In this document: positions 10,525 through 22,299 of the stretch, one piece after another
Layout of the letters: each line of letters begins with the position of its first letter
Numbering within the stretch: position 1 is the stretch's first letter
Assembly: GCA_973895155.1 (NCBI GenBank)
Contig: OZ316895.1
Span: 1,674,001-1,738,000, forward strand
Reading direction: 5' to 3'
DNA length: 64,000 bases
Source of the DNA: Marsupella aquatica
Lineage: Eukaryota; Marchantiophyta
Notes under the pieces: generated by a model
Told to the model about the DNA's origin: nothing
Databases searched by the model: none
The model's input: the letters and a program-made list of their open reading frames with translations, nothing else
Made by a program: the position numbers and the translations under genes

Positions 10525-12459
10525 CACTAGTACATATTTAGCTGATTTCCGATGCTCAATTTTTGCAAACAATCGGCGTCCGATTCTTTTAGAATTGGAA
10601 ATTCCCATTATCACAAAATGGCAATATGCCATACTCTCGGATTCGGATATCTTCATTTCCGATGTAATTAACAACGGAACCTTTCCGATGTGGTAAAAAA
10701 CGGATCATATCCGTTACAAAATATATCGGATCCCCTAACAAAAAATTCGGGAAAAAATTTGATTGATATGTCCAATGTTTTTTGTAACAGAAATGATGTG
10801 CGTTTCAATATTGATCGGAAAATTTCCGTAGTTGATAAAAACGGATATTATATCCGATTGTGGTAAAATGGCAAAGTCCAATGTTGAGAGAATGGGAAAG
10901 TCCGATGCTGCGAGAATGGGAAAGTCCGATGCTGGGAGAATGGGAAATTTTCATTTTGGCAAAACGACAAATTCCTATTGTGTTAGTGGGGCATGTAGTT
11001 GCACCGACATACTCTTCCTAGAAAAGAGGATACAATCATTCTTGCATGTTTGAATGACTTCATACTTGAGGCAAATGGACTTAATTGAATGTTGTTCTTG
11101 CCTCCTTCCAAGACCCCAAAATATTGTTCCTTTTTGGCAATATTTGCTCAACATGCAAAATCAAAATTATCATCTAAAAGGAAATTGCTTGTCCCATGTA
11201 GTCTTTGTTGCAAGTCCAACAACAACATAGTTGATGAAAGATGAGACAATCAGGAGCTGCCCTTGACGCCAAGGCTTTGGAAGGACCAAAATATTAATCT
11301 TCCATAACTAATAAACTATAATGATCTCATGTCAAGTTGGATGGAGGAGGGCTTTACTATTCACGAATGACCCCAAATTTCTATTGATTGCTCCAAGGGA
11401 ATGTAAGAGGGTAATCGTAATTATAGATCACTCGATGCAAACATGCAATATCATGATAGAGCAAAACTGGGATTTATTAGTCTAATGCCACACTTTTGTG
11501 GCATAATCACTACATTGCCACTCTTTTTCTTGTATTTATCACTCTGCCTCTCGTTTGAGTCATTGGTTAAGAAAAGTAATTCAGGTTAACTACCTAAGAT
11601 CCGTCGTTGAGATTTCTTTTGGTCTTCCCATTGGATGGTCGTCGCTTCCCTCACGGTTACATTTTGAACCCTTAGTATAGTTTGCGGAGGGGTGGGTCGG
11701 CTAATCCATTTCTCCTCCCCTCCATTTCTCTATCATCATAGTCGAGGCGCATTGGCTGCGTCTTTGCTCCACCCTTGCCACTATCGTTGCATCCTCATTT
11801 CCCGGCCCGAGTTGTGTTGTCGTTGACCCTGGCTGCCTCTAGCTTGGCTGGGGCTGCATTGTTGCATGTTTTCTGTTGGCCTCTCCTGACTCTGCCCATC
11901 TTAGGTCCAAATTATGGGTCTTAATAAATTTAGAAGTGTATAATATCCCTAAACACTCCAAGTCAAACAATAAAAGTGTTAAGCTTGCATGTACATTGTG
12001 AGGGATAAGAACCACAAAGTTAAGCTCATGTTGGAGGAATAGCAATTGGGATGGGTGACCACTTAGTTGAGGAATGAAGAGTTGAAATATCAAAGGAGAT
12101 GGGCACCTCGGTCATGGTTGCAAAATGAAAGTAAATATACAAAGGAAGAGATAGGTGACCTGAGCACCCCGCGTCCGCTCCAATGTGTATCCCATTTTCA
12201 TTGTTTTGCTCTTTCCCATTCTCCCAGCATTGGACTTTCCTATTCTCTTAGCATTGGACTTTCCCATTCTCTTAGCATCGGACTTTCCCATTCTTTCAGC
12301 ATCGGACTTTCCGATTTAAGTCCGATTGTCGATATCCGATACTTTTATCATGGCATGTTACGATGCCGGCAGAATTGGATGTATGGTTTTTTCATATTTT
12401 GTTTTACAAAGACATCCGATGTGGAGAGAATCGGAAAAAGGAGGTAAAATGTACTAGTG
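10525..12459 (+). mobile_element. Non-autonomous CACTA (En/Spm-type) element
   Basis: Ends are inverted: CACTAGTACAT at 10525 and ATGTACTAGTG at 12459. The 3-bp target duplication CAA is present on both sides (10522-10524 and 12460-12462). Removing 10525-12459 plus one CAA restores the zinc-knuckle reading seen in copia B. Subterminal repeats, a CACTA hallmark, are plain. GGGAAAGTCCGATGCTG-type units recur on the left (about 10865-10960), and their inverse, CAGCATCGGACTTTCCC, recurs on the right (about 12205-12320). No transposase is recognisable in its 1935 bp, so it would need an autonomous partner. Confidence 0.93.
12015..12060 (+). repeat. 5S rRNA-like fragment inside the CACTA element
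   Basis: AAGTTAAGC near 12017 and GGGATGGGTGACC at 12048-12060 match the order and spacing of the internal promoter half of plant 5S rRNA. The middle is divergent. It may be a captured 5S-derived SINE piece or chance resemblance. Confidence 0.35.
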
Positions 12460-14048
12460 CAAGTTGGACACTTCAAGCGAGACTGTAAGGGAAAAGCAGC
12501 GGAATCGTCATCGGCAAATGTGGCTAGGGCTGATGAAGAAGCTGATTTACTCAATGATGAGTATGTTTTATGAAGCTGGGGGTATGCCCTGTGCACGTCA
12601 TCTAGGGTAGCAGATGATGTGTGGATTCTTGATTGTGCTTGCTCTTTTCATATTTGTTACATTCGTGAGTTTTTTAGTTCTTACTCTGTTTCAAACGGTT
12701 CAGTTCTGATGGGAAATGATCACTCCTGTCAAATTGAGGGAATTGGGTCTATGAAGATTCAAATGTTTGATAGCGCTGTGCGCACAGTGTCCGGAGTCAG
12801 GTATGTACCTGGCATGCGTAAGAATCTGATTTCACTTGGTGTGTTGGATTCAAATGGTCATCAATGGAGCGTTATTGATGGTGAACTTCAAGTCAGGTCG
12901 GGAGAGACAGTGATTTTGAAGGGGAGCAAACAAAAGAATTTGTATGTGTTACAGGGCAATACTGTATGTAAAGAGGCCAATGTAACCAAGTCTCACAAGA
13001 AGATGACTCAACTATGGCATTCACGGTTAGGCCACATGAGTGAGAAGGGTTTGGCTATCTTACGGAAGAATGGACTCATTTCTGATTTGCAATCTTGTAA
13101 ATTAGAGTTCTGTGAGCATTGCATTCTTGGAAAGCAGCATCGTCATGCTTTCGGTGTTGGAACTCATCGTTCCAAAGCGGTTCTTGAGTACATACATAGT
13201 GGCGTGTGGGGTCCATCCCCGACTCCCTCACATTCTGGAAAGTTGTACTATGTATCATTTATTGACGATTACTCAAGATTTGTGTGAATTTATTTTATGA
13301 CGCATAAATCTGATGTCTTATCCATTTTTAAGAAGTGGAAGGCCCAAGTGGAGAATCAGACTGAAAACACAGTCAAGTGTTTGGATACAACGGTGAAGAG
13401 TCTGAGGTCAAACAATGGCGGGGAGTACACTTCAATGGAATTTGAAGAGTACTGTTCAGAATAGGAGATAACTCGCCATCTCACCATAGTTTATACTTCG
13501 CAGCAGAATGGTGTCGTTGAGAGGCTCAATCGGACACTATTGGAGCGGTCACGGAGTATGTTGAGCCAATCAGGTTTACCACAGGAATTTTGGGCAGAAG
13601 CTGTGAATACCGCAACTTATTTGGTAAATCTTTCTCTTTCTAGTGCTATCAATTTCAAAATGCCGTTTGAGATGCGCTATAAGCGGCAAACAGACTATCA
13701 TGGCTTGGTAGTTTTTGGAAGTGATGCATATGCTCTCACACCGAAGTAGAATAGGACCAAGTTGGATCCTACCTCCAAGAAATGTGTTTTTCTTGGGTAC
13801 CAGAGTGGTGTGAAAGCCTATAGGCTATGGGATCCTATTGCCTGTAAGCTTGTTGTCAGTAGGGATGTTTCCTTCAATGAATCCAGATTATTGAAGGAGG
13901 GGGAGAATACTCAGATCTTCCGTACTAACAAAGGAAAATATCCTATCCCGGATCTCATTGAGGGGGAGATTGGTCATGAGGTGCATGACCGGAGAGAAGG
14001 AGTTGCTCCAATTATGGAGTTGGTTCGTGTGCTAGAGGAACCAGAGGA

Positions 14049-14345
14049 CTCGGGGGTCTCATTATATGGGGACCTCCCCATCGCCTGCGACGTTTTTAGG
14101 GCTCGGACCCCCTAAAATGTAAGAAAAAAAATTTATTTTTTAACCCCTATAAAGTTGGAATATTCTTGGAATATTCTAAAAATTGGATTAAAAAGGCCCT
14201 AATGTTCTTATAAGTCTCAAAATTGAATTTAAAAGACCCTATTGTTCTTCTACAAAAATTCTTAAGTCTTCCCTTAGAACCAATAAAATGACCCTATCCT
14301 TCGTCGCACGTGATATGCCATTTTTGTGGAAGTGAAACCCCCGAG
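14049..14345. mobile_element. hAT-like MITE, copy 1 (in pol of copia A)
   Basis: Inverted ends CTCGGGGGTCTCA and TGAAACCCCCGAG. The 8-bp target duplication is CCAGAGGA on the left (14041-14048) and CCAAAGGA on the right (14346-14353). Copia B lacks the insertion and reads CCAGAGGAG there. Internal sequence includes CACGTGATATGCC and matches copy 3 in inverse orientation. An 8-bp duplication fits the hAT superfamily. No coding capacity. Confidence 0.88.
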
Positions 14346-16330
14346 CCAAAGGAGTTTATTGATGCTGTTGAGCAGCAAGTGGATGCTATTGAGCTTCAAA
14401 TTGTACCAGCACACGCAGATCAACCGGAGTCATCGGCTAGAAGAACATCTGGTCGCACTGTACGCGCTCCACCAAGGTATGGACAGTGGGTTGATTCATC
14501 TCAGTTGCAAGAGGAGGACTTTGTTACTGATGATGAGGGTGATGCGTTGATTTTGGAAGAAGGGGAACCTTCTTCATTTCATGAAGCAAGTGCTTCAAAG
14601 GAGAAGCAGGAGTGGACTGCAGCAATGCAAACGGAGATGCAGTCACTGAAGGACAACAAAACTTGGGAGCTTGTCAAGCTGTCTTAGGGACAGCAAGTGG
14701 TGGATAGCAAGTGGATATACAAGCTGAAGGATCAGTCCAAAGGAGGTGGATCGAAGGTCTACAAGGCTAGGTTGGTAGCCAAGGGATTCACACAGTAAAA
14801 AGGTGTGGATTACAATGAGGTCTTCTCACCAGTTGCTAAGTACTCAACAATACGGCTATTGTGTGTGCTTGTTGTTATGTTTGGTCTGCTGCTAGATCAG
14901 ATGGATGTTGTCACAACTTTCCTCTATGGCACCTTGGAAGAGGTGATCTTCATGAGACAGCCGCTAGGTTTTGTGAAGAAAGGGCAAGAGGATTTGGTTT
15001 GTAGATTGCTGAGATCCTTGTACAGGTTGAAGCAGTCACCAAGACAGTGGAATAAGCGGTTTGATGATTGGATCCGTGCACAAGGCTTTCACAGGAGTGT
15101 GTTTGACCCATTTGTGTATCTTAAACCGGTGAAGAATGTTGTTTTTGGGTTCATTGTTTTAGTACTTTATGTGGATGACATGCTTATTGCGGCCAAGGAT
15201 AGGTCTAAGATTATTAAGCTCAAGGCACTGCTTAGTGGAGAGTTTAAGATGAAAGACTTAGGGTCAGCCAAGAGAATTTTGGGTATGGAGATCACTAGAG
15301 ACTTGAAGGCTGGTAAGCTATGGTTGACGCAGAGCAGTTATGCGAGGAAGGTAATTGCAAGGTTCAACATGGGGGATAGCAAGCCAGTAAGTACCCCGTT
15401 GGCTCCACACTTCAAGTTGTCATAAGCTTTCTGTCCTACGGATGACACAGAGAAGGGGTTGATGTCAAAGGTTCCGTATGACAAGGCAGTGGGGAGTCTC
15501 ATATATTTGATGACTTGTACTAGACCTGATCTTGCCATGGCTATGGGCAAGGTGAGCAGGTACATGTCGAATCCAGGAAGGTACACTGGGAAGTAGTGAA
15601 GTGGATTATTCGGTATTTGAAGGGTACCGTGGATCATGGTCTACTGTTTGATGCACATGCTGATAATGCTAGATCATTGATGGGCTATGTAGATGCTGAC
15701 TATGCACAGGATTTGGATCGGAGGAGGTCAACAACAGGTTATGTGTTCACACTGGGAGGTGGATGCATAAGTTGGAGGTCTACCTTGCAGAAGTGTATTG
15801 CTCAGTCTACTACAGAAGCGGAGTATGTTGCAGCAGCGGAAGCAGCAAAGGAAGCGATTTGGTTGGATAGACTGATCACTGAGATGGGATTGCTACAGGG
15901 GAATGTGAAGCTCCATTGTGATAGTCAGAGTGCGCTTCACCTTGCTGTGAACCAGGTGATGGACAGCAGAGTGAAGCACATTGACATCAGGTATCATTTT
16001 ATCAGGCAAGCTGTGTCTGATAATATGTTTGAGCTAGTCAAGATTGACGTTAAACTCAACCCGGCTGACGCTTTTACCAAAGTGATTCCTTTGGAGAGTT
16101 TTTCTAGACACCGTGATGCGTTGCAGGGTTTGCAATTGCCTCACAAGTAGGGTTACTTAACATTTGTGTAGATACTGAGATATGCTCTTGCTCATTCCTT
16201 GTATAGGCTACGGCTTAGTTCTGGTCTACTCTCGTATAAAGAGGGAAAAACCGGTTTGGTTTTTCTTTCCAGAACTTCCCGCTGAGCAATCATATTGGTA
16301 GCAGTCTTTACCCTCCACTAGACCAGAGTC

Positions 16331-16341
16331 AAGGGGGAGAT
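16331..16341 (+). other. Polypurine tract of copia A
   Basis: AAGGGGGAGAT lies directly before the 3' LTR start at 16342, the expected second-strand priming site. Confidence 0.8.
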
Positions 16342-16380
16342 TGTTAGGATTTACTCTTAGGTCTAGAGTTACGACTGTAC
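16342..16380 (+). repeat. 3' LTR of copia A, left part
   Basis: First 39 bases of the LTR (TGTTAGGATTTACTC...). It ends in TGTAC, where copia B inserted; the LTR resumes at 22300. Confidence 0.93.
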
Positions 16381-16747
16381 TGTTGAGCATAGACGACGAT
16401 CGCAACGGCAAGCCCATGAACCATCCAATGCACAATAGTCGACACAAGAGATACGTGGTTCACCTCCTTGAGGCTACGTCCACGGGAACACACAAGAGAG
16501 CTTTACTGAACTCTAAGCCCGTCGGCTATACCGAGTCTCCACAGTGTAAGCTCTCCCTATCTCTCAAGTGGCTCCATAACAATGAGCCTTGGTTCTACCT
16601 CTCCAAGCACACATGCCTCTTATGATATAGTGTGCAACTTAGTTGTACCTAACCACATAGTTGTACCTAATCACGTAGTTGTACCAACCCACGTTGTTGT
16701 ACCAACCACGTCATACCTAACCTAGACGTAAGAGTAAATACCCAACA
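16381..16747 (-). repeat. 3' LTR of copia B (367 bp)
   Basis: On the plus strand it starts TGTTGAGCATAG and ends ACCCAACA. It holds one fewer copy of a 36-bp unit built on GTTGTACCTAA than the 5' LTR. The adjoining ATCTTCCCCTT (16748-16758) is the complementary polypurine tract. Confidence 0.93.
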
Positions 16748-16869
16748 ATCTTCCCCTTGACTCTGGTCTAGGGGAGAGTAATACTGCCAATGTATATGAT
16801 CCCTCAGCGGGAAGTTATGGACAAAAACCAAACCGGTTTCCCTCTCTAACTAGAGCAAACCAGAACTAA

Positions 16870-17217
16870 GCCGTAGCCTAATACATAGGAATGAGGAAGA
16901 GCATATATCAATAATTACAATGAATGTTAAGAAAACTCTACTTGTGATGCAATTGCAAAACCTGCAATACGTCACGGTGTCTAGAGAAACTCTNNNNNNN
17001 NNNNNNNNNNNNNNNNNNNNNNNNNNNNNNNNNNNNNNNNNNNNNNNNNNNNNNNNNNNNNNNNNNNNNNNNNNNNNNNNNNNNNNNNNNNNNGCCGTAG
17101 CCTAATACATAGGAATGAGGAAGAGCATATATCAATAATTACAATGAATGTTAAGAAAACTCTACTTGTGATGCAATTGCAAAACCTGCAATACGTCACG
17201 GTGTCTAGAGAAACTCT
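16870..17217. other. Assembly gap (100 N) flanked by identical 124-bp sequence
   Basis: 16870-16993 and 17094-17217 appear identical base for base, and 16994-17093 is exactly 100 N. This is typical of a scaffold join where the same sequence was kept on both contig ends, so the duplication is probably artificial. It lies between the end of pol and the 3' LTR of copia B. Confidence 0.85.
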
Positions 17218-20200
17218 CCAAAGGAATCACTTTGGTAAATGCGTCAGCCGGGTTGAGTTTACCATCAATCTTGACTAGCTCAAACAAATTATCAGACACA
17301 GCCTGCCTGATAAAATGGTACCTAACGTCAATGTGCTTCACTCTGCTGTCCATCACCTGGTTCACAGCAAGGTGGAGCGCACTTTGACTATCACAATGGA
17401 GCTTCACATTCCCCTGTGGCAATCCCATTTCAGTGATAAGTCTATCCAACCAAATCGCTTCCTTTGCTGCTTCCGCAGCTGCAACATACTCCGCTTCTGT
17501 AGTAGACTGAGCAATACACTTCTGCAAAGTAGACCTCCAACTTATGCATCCACCGCCAAGTGTGAACACGTATCCTGTTGTTGATCTCCTTCGGTCCAAA
17601 TCTTGTCCATAGTCAGAATCTACATAGCCAATCAATGATCTAGCATTCTTTGCATTCGCATCAAATAAAAGACCATGATCCACGGTACCCTTCAAGTACC
17701 TGATAATCCACTTCACTGCTTCCCAATGTACCTTCCCTGGATTCGACATGTACCTGCTCACCTTGCCCATAGCCATGGTAAGATCAGGTCTAGTGCAAGT
17801 CATCAAATACATGAGACTCCCCACTGCCTTGTCATATGGAACCTTTGACATCAACCCCTTCTCTGTGTCATCCGTAGGACAGAACGCTGATGATAACTTG
17901 AAGTGTGGAGCCAACGGGGTACTTACTGGCTTGCTATTCTCCATGTTGAACCTTGCAATTACCTTCCTCGCATAACTACTCTACGTCAACCATAGCTTGC
18001 CAGCCTCCAAGTCCCTAGTGATCTCTATACCCAAAATCCTCTTAGCTGGCCCTAAGTCCTTCATCTTAAACTCTGCACTAAGCAGTGCCTTGAGCTTAAC
18101 AATCTCAGACTTATCCTTGGTTGCAATTAGCATGTCATCCACATAAAGTACTAAAACAATGAACCCAAAGACAACATTCTTCACCGGTTTCAAATACACA
18201 CAAGGGTCAAATACACTTATGTGAAAACCTTGTGACCGAATCCAATCGTCAAACCGCTTGTTCCACTGTCTTGGTGACTGCTTCAACCCATACAAGGATT
18301 TCAGCAATCTGCAAACCAATTCCTCCTGTCCTCTCTTCACAAAACCTAGCGGTTGTCTCATGAAGATTACCTCTTCCAATGTGCCATAGAGGAAAGCTGT
18401 GACAACATCCATCTGATCTAGGAGCAGACCAAACATTACAACAAGTACACACAATAGTCGTATTGTAGAGTACTTAGCAACTGGTGAGAAGACCTCATTG
18501 TAATCCACACCTTTCTCTTGTGTGAATCCCTTTGCTACCAATCTAGCCTTGTAGACCTTCGATCCACCTCCTATGGAATTATCCTTCAGCTTGTAAATCC
18601 ACTTGCTGTCCACCACTTGCTGACCCTTAGGCAGCTTAACAAGCTCCCAAGTTTTGTTGTCCTTTAGTGACTGCATCTCCGTTTGCATTGCTGCAGTCCA
18701 CTTCTGCTTCTCCTTTGAAGCACTTGCCTCATGAAATGAAGAAGGTTCCCCTTCTTCCAAAATTAACGCATCACTCTCATCATCAGCTGTAAAATCATCC
18801 TCTTGCAGTTGAGATGAATCAACCCACTGTCCATACCTTGGTGGAGCGCGTACAGTGCGACCAGATGTTCTTCTAGCCGATGACTCCGGTTGATCTGCGT
18901 GTGCTGGTACAATTTGAAGCTCAATAGCATCCACTTGCTGCTCACCAGCATCAACAAACTCCTCTGGTTCCTCTGGCACAGGAACCAGCTCCATAATTGG
19001 AGCAACTCCTTCTCTCCGGTCATGCACCTCATGACCAATCTCCCCCTCAACGAGATCCGGGATAGGAGATTTTCCTTTGTCAGTACGGGAGACCTGAGTA
19101 TTCTCCCCCTCCTTCAATAATCTGGATTCATTGAAGGAAACATCCCTACTGACAACGAGCTTACAGGCAATAGGATCCCATAGCCTATAGGCTTTCACAC
19201 CACTCTGGTACCCAAGAAAAATACATTTCCTGGAGGTAGGATCCAACTTGGTCCTATTCTGCTTTGGTGTGAGAGCATATGCATCACTTCCAAAAACTAC
19301 CAAGCCATGATAGTCTGCTTGCCGCTTATAGCGCATCTCAAACGGCGTTTTGAAATTGATAGCACTAGAAGGAGAAAGATTTACCAAATAAGCTGCGGTA
19401 TTGACAGTTTCTGCCCAAAATTCTTGTGGTAAACCTGATTGGCTCAACATACTCCGTGACCGCTCCAATAGTGTCCGATTGAGCCTCTCAGCGACACCAT
19501 TCTACTGCGGAGTATAAACTGTGGTGAGATGGCGAGTTATCCCCTGTTCTGAACAATGCTCTTCAAATTCCATTGAAGTGTACTCCCCGCCGTTGTCTGA
19601 CCTCAGACTCTTCACCCTTGTATCCAAACACTTGATCGTGTTTCCAGTCTGATTCTCCACCTGGGCCTTCCACTTCTTAAAAATGGACAAGACATCAGAC
19701 TTATGCGTCATGAAATAAATCCACACAAATCTTGAGTAATCATCAATAAATGATACATAGTACAACTTTCCAGAGTGTGAGGGAGTCGGGGATGGACCCC
19801 ACACGTCACTATGTATGTACTCAAGAACCGCTTTGGAACGATGAGTTCCAACACCAAAAGCACGATGATGCTACTTTCCAAGAATGCAATGCTCACAAAA
19901 CTCTAATTTACAAGATTGCAAATCAGAAATGAGTCCATTCTTCCGTAAGATAGCCAAACCCTTCTCACTCATGTGGCCTAGCCGTGAATGCCACAGTTGA
20001 GTCATCTCCTCGTGAGACTTGGTTACATTGGCCTCTCCACATACAGTATTGCCCTATAACACATCCAAATTCTTTTGTCTACTCCCCTTCAAATCACTGT
20101 CTCTCCCGACCTGACTTGAAGTTCACCATCAATAACGCTCCATTGATGACCATTTGAATCCAACACACCGAGTGAAATCAAATTCTTACGCATGCCAGGT

Positions 20201-21525
20201 ACATACCTGACTCCGGGCACTGTGCGCACAGCGCCATCAAACATTTGAATCTTCACAGACCCAATTCCCTCAATTTGACAGGAGTGATCATTTCCCATCA
20301 GAACTGAACCGTTTGAAACAGAGTAAGAACTAAAAAACTCACGAATGTAACAAATATGAAAAGAGCAAGCACAATCAAGAATCCACACATCATCTGCTAC
20401 CCTAGATGACGTGCACAGGGCATACCCCCAACTTCATAAAACATACTCATCATTGAGTAAATCAGCTTCTCCATCAGCCCTAGCCACATTTGCCGATGAA
20501 GTTTCCGCTGCCTTTCCCTTACAGTCTCGCTTGAAGTGTCCAACTTGGTTGCACTTCCAACATGTCACCTGCCTCCTCTGAGGGGATTTACCCTTGGACT
20601 TAGATCTGGATTTAGATCTAAACTGGGTTCTACGGTCCCCAGTTGGTCGTTGCATACTCCTCCCACGGTTAACATTGAGGGCAGCACCAGATGATGAAGG
20701 CTGTGACGTGATGTGCATCTTCTGCTGAAGATCATCACTAAGCAGAGAACTTACCACGTCATTGTATGAAATGGTATCCCTATCACGATGCAACAACACT
20801 CGTGATAGGGACTGGTAAGATGGAGGCAATGAACTAAGAAGCTGCAGAGCCTTCGTCTCATCATTCAAAGTCTCCCCAAGGTTTTCCAAGTCAACGACCA
20901 TGTCGTTGAAAGCATCCACATGGTCTTGCAACTTCGTACCAGATTCCTTCATCCTGAAACTCATCAGTTTGTAGGAAGTGTAGAGCCGGTTCGACAACTC
21001 CTTGCGGTGATACTTGCTCTGCAATTCCGCAAGCAAGGACATGCAATCCTTATGTGAACCCAACTGCTTGATGATGGGAGGCATGAGATAGAGTGTAACA
21101 CACCACACTCCCTGCTCCTGCATGCGGTCCCATTGTTTCTCATCAACATCGTCTTCACAAGGGCTCAGCAGTTGGCCCATCCCTGACGCATAAAGCACTC
21201 CCTTCACCTGCTTCTCCCATAGCAAGTAGTCAGAGCGCCCATCATACTTTGTCACTTCATACTTGGGTCCCCCAAGCTTGAAAGTCCCCATCTTCTTCTT
21301 TGGCACTACCGTGAGCTCCGGTAGTAGTACTGCTTCCTCCACCACACGCCGCACCGGTGATGGTATCGGTGTCACGTGCTCTTCCTCCTGCTCCTCTCTC
21401 TGCCCCTGAAACCTCCGCGGTGATCCTCGTGCTTCAAGTTCCATGTCTTCGAAAAACTCCTCCGAATCACTTGTCAACAACGAATGTTGATCAATTGCAC
21501 TTGGTGCCGTCACCAAGTCCAACAA
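17162..21525 (-). pseudogene. Near-intact gag-pol of copia B with few breaks
   Basis: gag (21525 to about 20434) is open for 363 codons and has the CCHC knuckle CWKCNQVGHFKRDC. An in-frame TGA, shared with A, follows NDEYVL. Pol then reads protease (WILDCACSFH), integrase (HSRLGHMS, CEHCILGK, then FIDDYSR and SDNGGEY), reverse transcriptase (KARLVAKGFTQ, LVLYVDDML) and RNase H (STTEAEYVAA), ending at 17162. Breaks: a one-base deletion near 20092 (TTTT to TTT relative to A) and TAG stops at 20054-20056, 19871-19873, 19502-19504 and 17981-17983. A reads CAG at all four stop positions. It would otherwise make a normal-length copia polyprotein. The Cys after the protease Asp, where Ser or Thr is usual, is shared by both copies. 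Confidence 0.92.
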
Positions 21526-21874
21526 GGTAATTGATTTTGCTTAGCCTTCCTCTTTGCATCAAAGAGCCAATCCCGGACTCAAAAACAATCGTCTTGCCTC
21601 AATCTCTCCGTTGAGTCAAAACACTTGACGCTTCTCCCTCCGAGTCGATTGCCAACTTTCTTCACAAAATCCAGAACGATGAAAACTTAGATCTCTCTGC
21701 ACCACGAGCTCCGTTCAACGATTTCTTCACACCGTTAGAAAGCTCTTGCCCTGATCTATCCGTTGAGCCCATAAACTCCAAGTTCCATGCGATGGAACTT
21801 TGGAAAATCCACCAACACTCAACGCTGGAAAAACCATCATGAAATCCCGTCACGAACACACGTCACCTCCCAAG

Positions 21875-21889
21875 CATGCTCTGATACCA
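21875..21889 (-). other. Primer-binding site of copia B
   Basis: The minus strand reads TGGTATCAGAGCATG next to the 5' LTR, the initiator methionine tRNA site also used by A. Confidence 0.9.
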
Positions 21890-21891
21890 AT

Positions 21892-22294
21892 TGTTGAGCA
21901 TAGACGACGATCGCAACGGCAAGCCCATGAACCATCCAATGCACAATAGTCGACACAAGAGATACGTGGTTCACCTCCTTGAGGCTACGTCCACGGGAAC
22001 ACACAAGAGAGCTTTACTGAACTCTAAGCCCGTCGGCTATACCGAGTCTCCACAGTGTAAGCTCTCCCTATCTCTCAAGTGGCTCCATAACAATGAGCCT
22101 TGGTTCTACCTCTCCAAGCACACATGCCTCTTATGATATAGTGTGCAACTTAGTTGTACCTAACCACATAGTTGTACCTAATCACGTAGTTGTACCTAAC
22201 CACATAGTTGTACCTAATCACGTAGTTGTACCAACCCACGTTGTTGTACCAACCACGTCATACCTAACCTAGACGTAAGAGTAAATACCCAACA
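21892..22294 (-). repeat. 5' LTR of copia B (403 bp)
   Basis: Minus strand starts TGTTGGGTATTTACTC and ends GCTCAACA. It is 36 bp longer than the 3' LTR because one tandem unit (containing CACATAGTTGTACC and ATCACGTA) is present twice. Confidence 0.93.
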
Positions 22295-22299
22295 TGTAC

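Larger units (their letters stand above)
9594..16150 (+). pseudogene. Decayed gag-pol of copia A
   Basis: gag begins near 9594 and is stopped early (TAA at about 9877, TAG at about 10417). The CCHC zinc knuckle is split by the CACTA insertion and resumes at 12460 (GHFKRDC). An in-frame TGA at about 12570 separates gag from pol. Pol follows with protease (WILDCACSFH near 12620), the integrase zinc-binding region (HSRLGHMS, CEHCILGK), integrase core (FIDDYSR), reverse transcriptase (LVLYVDDML near 15160) and RNase H (STTEAEYVAA near 15810), ending at 16150. Further breaks include stops near 13285, 13461, 13748, 14685, 14796 and 15423, a MITE at 14049, and a one-base loss near 15585. Copia B gives the intact comparison for most sites. 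The product is non-functional. Confidence 0.92.
16381..22294 (-). mobile_element. Ty1-copia LTR retrotransposon B (young, nested in A)
   Basis: Lies on the minus strand inside the 3' LTR of A, with a perfect 5-bp duplication TGTAC (16376-16380 and 22295-22299). Same family as A but a distinct subfamily: the LTR start differs and only the last part of the LTR matches A closely. The two LTRs look identical apart from one 36-bp tandem unit, so the insertion is recent. The leader is short (about 370 bp against about 1.5 kb in A). A 100-N gap lies at 16994-17093. Confidence 0.94.

Noticed and set aside
12637-12660. Protease motif Asp-Cys-Ala-Cys taken as an inactivating change
   Set aside because: Both A and B have it, and plant copia proteases with Asp-Ser-Ala-Cys are known, so it is probably a lineage variant. 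Whether Cys is tolerated cannot be told here.
22160-22260. CRISPR-like direct repeats (GTTGTACCTAA units)
   Set aside because: They are tandem units within a copia LTR of a plant genome, without spacers.
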